Assembly: GCA_902781315.1 (NCBI GenBank)
Contig: CACZIT010000002.1
Location: forward strand, 62,001-126,000
Source: an uncultured Prevotellaceae bacterium
Lineage (GTDB): Bacteria > Bacteroidota > Bacteroidia > Bacteroidales > Bacteroidaceae
Length of the DNA stretch: 64,000 nucleotides
Reading direction: 5' to 3'
Shown one piece after another: positions 58,341-64,000 of this stretch. A model generated the notes under the pieces. The model did no database searches and was not told where the DNA came from. It saw only the letters and a program-made list of their open reading frames with translations. Each line of letters begins with the position of its first letter. Position 1 is the first letter of the stretch. A program made the translations under genes and the position numbers.

Positions 58341-60644
58341 ATGGAGAAATCACTACTCAAGAAAGCCTTTACCACAATTCTTTTTGTGGCCCTCGGCACC
58401 ACCCTTTTGCCGGCACAGGAAGCCTCGGTAGTCACCCTCATCGACGAGGACTTCTCGCTGCTTACTGCCGGCACCAACGACGAACCCGACACTACCCCAC
58501 TGACCAAGGACGGCGAGTGGGGCGAGGATGCTACCGACGAAAGCTACCTCATGGATGCCTCGCTCACGAAAGACGGACCGTGGTTCGGCCTCAGCCTGCG
58601 ACAAGCTGGCGGCGCCATCGCCATGATGGGTAAGTCTGACCAGGCCTCCTGGCTGTTCACGCCGCTGAAGGACTACTCCGGAAAGATGAAGGTCACGCTG
58701 CGTGCCCGCTCGCTCAAGGGTACAACGCGCCTCATCATCCATTTCAACAAGGGCGGCTACGTGAACTCGATGCCCATCGACGGCATGCCACAGTACAAGA
58801 TGGCCACACTGAACGAGGGTGAATGGACCCAGATTGAAGCCGTTGTCGACAACAAATCGGCCGACCTCGACGGCAACATCGGCATTCAGGCCATCACGAC
58901 CGTGCTCATCGACGACGTGAAGGTGACCGTAGAGGGCGAAAGCCTCGTCTACCCCCCTATCCTACCCCTCACCGACGTGTCGGAGAAAAGCTTCACCGCC
59001 CACTGGCAGGAGGTGCGCAATGCCGACGACTACCTGTTCTCGCTGTTCCGTAAACAGTGGCTCAGCGATGGCGACGTGACCTATAAAGCCGACTTCAACG
59101 ACGGCACGCTGCCCACCGAAGGCTTCACCTTCGAACTCGCAAGCGCCGACCCCTTCGGCAACGACGGCCCCGACGGTTCGCAGGCCATCCACCTCTTCAA
59201 CGGCGATAAGATCGTGACCGCCAGCAACCATGCACGCCTGAAGAACCTGCGCTTCTACATGCGCACTATGGGTGCCACCGCCGAGCAGCTGAAAGAGAAA
59301 AACTCTGTCATTAAGATACTTGTCGACACGAAGATCGTCACTGGCGGACAGCTGGGCTTCCTCAATGCTTCGGCCCTCGTCGATGGCGACTATCTCGACA
59401 TGGAGGAACTCACCGGCAGCTTCGCCGACAACTATTTCCGCGTTCAGCTCGTAGCCCTCGACATGCCGGAGGGTGCCTATTTCGTGATTGACGACCTGGA
59501 GATGGAGACCGGCCGCCCCTACGCCTATGAGCCTGTGCAGCAGGATGTTGTGGTTGAAGCCACCGAGTACACTGCCACCGACCTCAACCCCGAGGACTAC
59601 TACTTCTACACCGTGAAGTCGCGCAACAGCAAGCTGACCGTGGAGAGCCCGCTGCAGTCGGTGGTCTACATCGCCACGCCCACCGTTCTCGATGCCACCA
59701 ACGTCACCAACGACAGCTACACTGCCAACTGGCAGCCCGTGGCAAAGGCCACACACTATGAGGTGCGCAACTACTTCCTTGCACAGGTGAAGAAAGACTA
59801 TCCCGACTACCCTGTGATCAGCGAGGACTTCTCGCTCGTCAACGACGAGTTGACCGAGGCCACCGACCCCTTCCACCCCGAGTCGCTGGGTAATCAGGAT
59901 GAATATTTCGACGAGCTGGGCCTCTCGAATGACGTCTGGTTCGGCCGTGGCAACACTGTCTGCCAGGGCATGGTGGGCTGCGATGCCATCAGCAGCGACG
60001 ACATCAACTACATCGCCTCGCCCGAGTTAGACCTCTCGCACAATGGTGGTGTCTTCGTCGTGAAGGTGAAGGCCTACGGTAGGGTAGGCGACCAGTTCTG
60101 CGTCTACGACTACAACAACATGACGCTGGGTAGTCCGGCTGCCAGCGGAGCCTTTGTTCCCGTCGACCCCGCCCACGCTGAGGATAGCGCCCCAGGCATC
60201 TTCGAGGGCACTCTCGAGCTCACCGGCGGCACCATCAGCACCCGTCTGGTGTTCACCACCTACGGTCTCGACTTCATGATCGACGAAATCAGCATCTGCC
60301 AGGACCTCGTGGCCGGCGACATCTTCAACCAGTTGCTGGGCATGCAGACCGTGGCCGCACCGCGCACCAGCTGCGTCTTCGACCATCTGAGCCTCTTCGG
60401 CATACCTTATTATTATTACACCGTCACCGCCCTCAGCGAGGATTACGACTACTACACGCAGTCCCAGCAGTCGGGTTACCATCTGGTTGATATGACGACT
60501 GGTATCAACACCGTCGGCACCGACAACGACAGCGAGGCTAAACTCTTCGACCTGCAAGGACGCCGTCTGCCGCAGAACCACAACGCCAAGGGCATCTTCA
60601 TCACACGAAAGAATGGAAAGAGCACGAAAGTCATACGCCGCTAA
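58341..60644 (+). CDS. Large secreted protein with Fn3-like / cleaved-adhesin-like domains
   Basis: 767 aa. Signal peptide ends at LPAQ. Jelly-roll-like domains occur near 35-200 (DEDFSLLTAGTNDEPDTTPL, SWLFTPLKDYSGKMKVTLRA) and again near 500-680 (SEDFSLVNDELTEATDPFHP, IASPELDLSHNGGVFVVKVK), as in cleaved-adhesin modules of Bacteroidetes. Fn3-like segments have the pattern SEKSFTAHWQEVRNADDYLF and NDSYTANWQPVAKATHYEVR. The C-terminal tail LFDLQGRRLPQNHNAKGIFI is the group-typical export/anchor signal. No catalytic residues recognised. The subtilase gene begins within its last 32 bp, so the two products probably act together at the surface. Confidence 0.75.
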   Translation: MEKSLLKKAFTTILFVALGTTLLPAQEASVVTLIDEDFSLLTAGTNDEPDTTPLTKDGEWGEDATDESYLMDASLTKDGPWFGLSLRQAGGAIAMMGKSDQASWLFTPLKDYSGKMKVTLRARSLKGTTRLIIHFNKGGYVNSMPIDGMPQYKMATLNEGEWTQIEAVVDNKSADLDGNIGIQAITTVLIDDVKVTVEGESLVYPPILPLTDVSEKSFTAHWQEVRNADDYLFSLFRKQWLSDGDVTYKADFNDGTLPTEGFTFELASADPFGNDGPDGSQAIHLFNGDKIVTASNHARLKNLRFYMRTMGATAEQLKEKNSVIKILVDTKIVTGGQLGFLNASALVDGDYLDMEELTGSFADNYFRVQLVALDMPEGAYFVIDDLEMETGRPYAYEPVQQDVVVEATEYTATDLNPEDYYFYTVKSRNSKLTVESPLQSVVYIATPTVLDATNVTNDSYTANWQPVAKATHYEVRNYFLAQVKKDYPDYPVISEDFSLVNDELTEATDPFHPESLGNQDEYFDELGLSNDVWFGRGNTVCQGMVGCDAISSDDINYIASPELDLSHNGGVFVVKVKAYGRVGDQFCVYDYNNMTLGSPAASGAFVPVDPAHAEDSAPGIFEGTLELTGGTISTRLVFTTYGLDFMIDEISICQDLVAGDIFNQLLGMQTVAAPRTSCVFDHLSLFGIPYYYYTVTALSEDYDYYTQSQQSGYHLVDMTTGINTVGTDNDSEAKLFDLQGRRLPQNHNAKGIFITRKNGKSTKVIRR

Positions 60645-62751
60645 GTTGCTGCTGGCCAGTCTCTTGGCTGTAGGCAGCGGCCCAGCGGCCGTTGCCAGCG
60701 CCAACTCGGCTGTCGTAGGCGGCAACTCGGTTGCCGCTATCACTCAACAGCAAGCCTCCAACACCCCTAAGCGCCTCTCTCCACGCCTGCAGCGCCAGCT
60801 CAACCAGCAGCCACAGGCCCTGCAGCGCGTGCTCATCAACTGCAACGACGCGCAGGCGCTGGCCACCACCATCACCGCCGCAGGCTACGAAGCCACCGCC
60901 ATCAGTAGCAAGCTCGTGACGGCCCGCATCGCGAAGGCCTACGCCGAGCGCCTGACCGCGATGCCTGGCGTCAACTACATGCAGTCGCCGCGCCAGGCCG
61001 TCACCGCCATGTCGACAGCCCGTCCGTTGGCCGGCGTCGACCGCATCCATGCCGGTGAGGGTTTCGACACGCCCTATACGGGTCGCGGTGTCATCGTCGG
61101 CGTCATCGACCAGGGCTTTGAATACAAGCACCTGGCATTCCTCGACGACGCCGGAAAGAGCCGTGTGCGTGCCATCTGGAACCGGTTGGCGGGCGAAGAG
61201 CCCATGACCGACATTCCGGCCAGCGGCGATAGGGTGGGGGACATCGGCCACGCCACCTTCGTGACCAACGTTGCAGCCGGCTCGCGCATTGCCGAGAACG
61301 ACTTCTACGGCGTGGCTCCCGAGGCCGAAATCATCATGGTACCCTCAACGCTGAAGGAGGACGAGGTGCTCGAGGACGTGCAGTTCATCAGCTCCTTCGC
61401 CGAGAAAGAGCAGAAGCCGTGGGTCATCAACATGAGCTTCGGCACACAGATGGGCGCCCACGACGGCCAGAGCTACTTCGACCAGGCACTCAACGACGTG
61501 CTGAAGGCTGCTCCCGGCCGGCAGATCATTGCCGCTACGGGCAACGACAACGCCACGCCCATCCACGTACGCCACACGTTCAAGGCCGGTCAGGAGACGG
61601 TGCGCCTGCTCGTGCTGCCCGTGGTCTACAAGGGAACGAAGGTCAGCATCTGGGCTAATCATGCCGACTCGCTCAGCCACCTTACGCTCCGGCCGTACTA
61701 TGTCGACGAGAACAACGTGAAGGACGAGCGCGACGAAGCCCATTGGGCCGAACGCGTCACTGAGGAGATAGCACCCTACAACCGCAAGCAGGGCTTCAAC
61801 ATCGAACTCTCAGCCACCGACGTCACCGACCTGCACACGCTGCTCGCACTCGAGCTGACGGGCCATGAGGGCGAGACCTTCGACGCCTGGATCGAGTCGA
61901 ACGGTGGCTCGTTCAGCACCATCGAGGGCGCCGACTATCTGCCGGGCGACAACCACTATTGCGTCAGCGAGATGGGAGCCTCCACAAAGGAAGCCATCGC
62001 CGTGGGTTCCTACGTGTCGACACCCTACTACACATCACTCGGAAGCGACACACCCACCGACTGGGGCATCGGCGAGGCTGGCGGCATGAGCACCTACAGC
62101 AATGGTGGTCCGATGGCCGACGGCACCCTGAAGCCCGACGTGGCGGCTCCTGGCGGCGTCATCAACTCGGCTTTCGCCAAGACAGGCAACGAGTGGTCGA
62201 CGTCGTTCAACACCATCACGGCCAGCGTTCGCCGCGGCATCCGCACCTACTACTATGGCGCCAGCTACGGAACCTCGTTCGCCACTCCTTTCGTGACGGG
62301 CATTGTGGCCCTTTGGCTGCAGGCTAACCCGAACCTCACGAGCGAGCAGATCAAGTCCATCCTGCAGCAGACAGCCCGCCACGACGCCTTCACCGGCGAC
62401 GACCCCTGGCACTACCGCTGGGGCTACGGCAAGGTGGATGCCTACGAAGGACTGCGTGAGGCGCTCCGACTGGCCGACGAGACTGGCATCACCGCCACCC
62501 GCAATGCCACGGAACCCATCAGCATCAGTCGCGAAGGTGGTCGCTGGCGCGTGCTCTTCGGCAGCAACGAAAGTCAGGTTGCAGTGAGCATCTACAGTCT
62601 TGACGGCACACTCCTGAGCCAAAACCACTACGGCTCCCAGCAGCGTGGCAGCGAACTGCTGCTGTCCATGCCTACCGAGCGTGGCACCTATGTCGTCACT
62701 ATCAGCACAGAGCGAGCCCGCCTGACGCGTAAACTTTTCATCGCCAAATAG
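60613..62751 (+). CDS. Secreted subtilisin-like serine protease (S8)
   Basis: 712 aa. The start ATG 60613 overlaps the previous gene by 32 bp in another frame. Signal peptide (AAKLLLASLLAVGSGPAA). Propeptide-like region (about 55-135). Catalytic domain with Asp in GVIVGVIDQGFE, His in IGHATFVTNVAAGS (usual HGTHVAG; the second His of the motif is Phe), oxyanion Asn in IAATGNDNATP and Ser in GTSFATPFVTGIVALW, so the triad is complete. The C-terminal domain ends LLSMPTERGTYVVTISTERA and LTRKLFIAK, a type A-like sorting domain. It may process or release the adhesin-like neighbour (inferred). Confidence 0.9.
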   Translation: MERARKSYAAKLLLASLLAVGSGPAAVASANSAVVGGNSVAAITQQQASNTPKRLSPRLQRQLNQQPQALQRVLINCNDAQALATTITAAGYEATAISSKLVTARIAKAYAERLTAMPGVNYMQSPRQAVTAMSTARPLAGVDRIHAGEGFDTPYTGRGVIVGVIDQGFEYKHLAFLDDAGKSRVRAIWNRLAGEEPMTDIPASGDRVGDIGHATFVTNVAAGSRIAENDFYGVAPEAEIIMVPSTLKEDEVLEDVQFISSFAEKEQKPWVINMSFGTQMGAHDGQSYFDQALNDVLKAAPGRQIIAATGNDNATPIHVRHTFKAGQETVRLLVLPVVYKGTKVSIWANHADSLSHLTLRPYYVDENNVKDERDEAHWAERVTEEIAPYNRKQGFNIELSATDVTDLHTLLALELTGHEGETFDAWIESNGGSFSTIEGADYLPGDNHYCVSEMGASTKEAIAVGSYVSTPYYTSLGSDTPTDWGIGEAGGMSTYSNGGPMADGTLKPDVAAPGGVINSAFAKTGNEWSTSFNTITASVRRGIRTYYYGASYGTSFATPFVTGIVALWLQANPNLTSEQIKSILQQTARHDAFTGDDPWHYRWGYGKVDAYEGLREALRLADETGITATRNATEPISISREGGRWRVLFGSNESQVAVSIYSLDGTLLSQNHYGSQQRGSELLLSMPTERGTYVVTISTERARLTRKLFIAK

Positions 62752-62781
62752 GGTAGGGGACCTCTCTGCACAACTTCATTC

Positions 62782-62820
62782 AAAAAGGCTGTTTCAGTTG
62801 TATACTGACACAGCCTTTTT
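62782..62820 (+). terminator. Terminator of the adhesin-subtilase pair
   Basis: Perfect 11-bp stem AAAAAGGCTGT / ACAGCCTTTTT with T run, 31 bp after the stop codon. Confidence 0.88.
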
Positions 62821-62950
62821 GAGTTTTTATAAGCAAAAGAAAGACTGCCAAAGTGCTTTATATTTTACTAACTTCGATATCATCACGTATATTAATTTCC
62901 TAAAATCGTGTTGCACAAAACGTCATTATTCCTTAAAAAACGGCACTTAA

Positions 62951-62982
62951 TTTGTGGATGTTGACTTTTTATAGTACTTTTG
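62951..62982 (+). promoter_or_regulatory. Promoter of ychF
   Basis: TTTG (62951-62954), 20 bp, TACTTTTG (62975-62982), 31 bp before ATG 63013. Confidence 0.8.
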
Positions 62983-63012
62983 CAAAAAATAATAATAAAC
63001 AACGAACATACT

Positions 63013-64000
63013 ATGGCATTAAAATGTGGTATTGTAGGACTGCCCAACGTGGGCAAGTCGACACTTTTCAACTGCCTTTCGAGCGCGAAGGCTCAGGCAG
63101 CAAACTTTCCTTTTTGCACGATTGAGCCCAACGTGGGCGTGATCACCGTGCCCGACGAGCGTCTGACAAAACTGGCAGAACTGGTGCACCCGGGGCGCAT
63201 CGTCCCCGCCACGTGCGAGATTGTCGACATCGCAGGTCTGGTGAAGGGAGCCTCGAAGGGTGAGGGCCTAGGCAACAAGTTCCTGGGCAACATCCGCGAG
63301 ACGGATGCCATCATCCACGTGCTGCGCTGCTTCGACGACGACAACATCACCCACGTCGACGGCACCATCGACCCCATACGCGATAAAGAAATCATCGACA
63401 CCGAGCTGCAACTGAAGGACCTCGAGACCGTCGATGCCCGCATTGCTAAGACCGAGAAGGCTGCCGCCGCCGGCAACAAGGATGCCAAGATCGAGTTCAG
63501 CGTGCTGAAAGCCTATAAGGAAGTATTGGAACAGGGCAAGAACGCCCGCGTGGTGGAGTTCGAGACGAAGGACGAGCAAGACTGCGCCCGCCAGCTGTTC
63601 CTGCTGACGACGAAGCCCGTGCTCTACGTCTGCAACGTCGACGAGGCATCGGCCAAGACGGGCAATGCCTACAGCGCACGTGTGGAAGAGGTGGCCCGCG
63701 AGGAGGGTGCCGAGGTGATGGTCATCGCCGCGAAGACCGAGGAGGACATTGCCGAACTGGACAGCTACGAGGACAAGCAGCTTTTCCTCGAGGAACTGGG
63801 CTTGGAGGAGAGCGGCGTGAACCGCCTCATCAAGAAGGCCTACTCGCTGCTGAACCTGGAGACGTTCATCACCGCCGGCGAGATGGAGGTGAAGGCATGG
63901 ACCTACAAGAAAGGTTGGAAGGCTCCGCAGTGTGCCGGCGTCATCCACACCGACTTTGAGAAGGGCTTCATCCGCGCCGAAGTCATCAAGTACGACGACT
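63013..64000 (+). CDS. ychF: Ribosome-associated ATPase YchF (OLA1 family), partial
   Basis: Reads open to the window end: 329 of about 367 residues. G1 is GLPNVGKSTLFN. The switch I region includes FPFCTIEPNVGVI, G3 is DIAGLVKGASKGEGLGNKFL, and the specificity motif is CNVDE (NxxE in place of NKxD), the hallmark of ATP preference in YchF. The coiled-coil insert and the start of the TGS domain (FITAGEMEVKAWTYKKGWKA) follow. It binds ribosomes and affects stress responses. Single gene. Confidence 0.97.
   Translation, partial: MALKCGIVGLPNVGKSTLFNCLSSAKAQAANFPFCTIEPNVGVITVPDERLTKLAELVHPGRIVPATCEIVDIAGLVKGASKGEGLGNKFLGNIRETDAIIHVLRCFDDDNITHVDGTIDPIRDKEIIDTELQLKDLETVDARIAKTEKAAAAGNKDAKIEFSVLKAYKEVLEQGKNARVVEFETKDEQDCARQLFLLTTKPVLYVCNVDEASAKTGNAYSARVEEVAREEGAEVMVIAAKTEEDIAELDSYEDKQLFLEELGLEESGVNRLIKKAYSLLNLETFITAGEMEVKAWTYKKGWKAPQCAGVIHTDFEKGFIRAEVIKYDD

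Overview
The window comes from a chromosome of a member of the Bacteroidales, most like a GC-rich Prevotella or close relative. The evidence is the promoter type (TTTG, about 19-21 bp, then TAnnTTTG), many secreted proteins with the Prevotella-type C-terminal tail (an 'LQGR/VDGR...KGI/GLNIV' ending), ATP-type PEP carboxykinase, a three-subunit fumarate reductase with a single cytochrome b subunit, a TPR-plus-HTH membrane regulator, and GH31, GH2 and PL11 polysaccharide enzymes. There are no rRNA genes, no tRNA that I could see, no CRISPR-cas locus and no prophage.

Layout. 1-3782 (-): three-gene operon of secreted proteins, two endonuclease I paralogues (one cut by the window edge) and a dockerin-like protein. 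4013-9227: DUF2723 membrane protein, a Fur-family regulator and a tRNA-dihydrouridine synthase, with GTAAAGGG tandem repeats. 9331-15263 (-): secreted two-module protein, a short secreted fragment and a GH31 enzyme. 15655-19142: pckA, then almost 1 kb without genes that holds a hairpin cluster and a 22-bp-period array, then a YitT protein. 19240-27202: small membrane and outer-membrane proteins, TPR-HTH regulator, PL11 rhamnogalacturonan lyase, DEAD-box helicase, LOG protein. 27509-32305 (-): GNAT protein, parE and S41 protease as an operon. 32440-38237: OmpA protein, GH2 enzyme, two secreted or outer-membrane proteins. 38238-40046: second 22-bp array, a palindromic element and a REP-associated (RAYT) Y1 transposase with an extra C-terminal domain. 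40146-44881 (-): orphan genes and the fumarate reductase operon. 45146-54170 (+): NTPase-CYTH fusion, a decayed gene, pgeF, mnmG, parS, apt, parS, uvrC, dtd, a membrane protein, mazG-like, deoC. 54335-64000: polyprenyl synthase, polA, secreted protein, subtilase, ychF (cut by the window edge).

The housekeeping genes are ordinary. The unusual content lies between genes. (1) Four short arrays have the same 22-bp period. Two (17821-17943, 38541-38663) have six 13-bp near-palindromic AAACCTATGGTTT-type units separated by 9-bp variable spacers. Two (3942-4025, 27275-27357) are built on AAAACAAGTTAATTTGC-type units. (2) A 52-66 bp dispersed repeat carries a complete Bacteroidetes promoter and sits upstream of at least three unrelated genes, once as a 52-bp inverted pair firing both ways; a second, 97-bp promoter-bearing repeat occurs twice. 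(3) A RAYT-like transposase fused to a putative DprA-like domain lies beside a 115-bp palindromic element. (4) Two perfect 16-bp parS sites flank apt, which suggests the window is near the replication origin and binds ParB.
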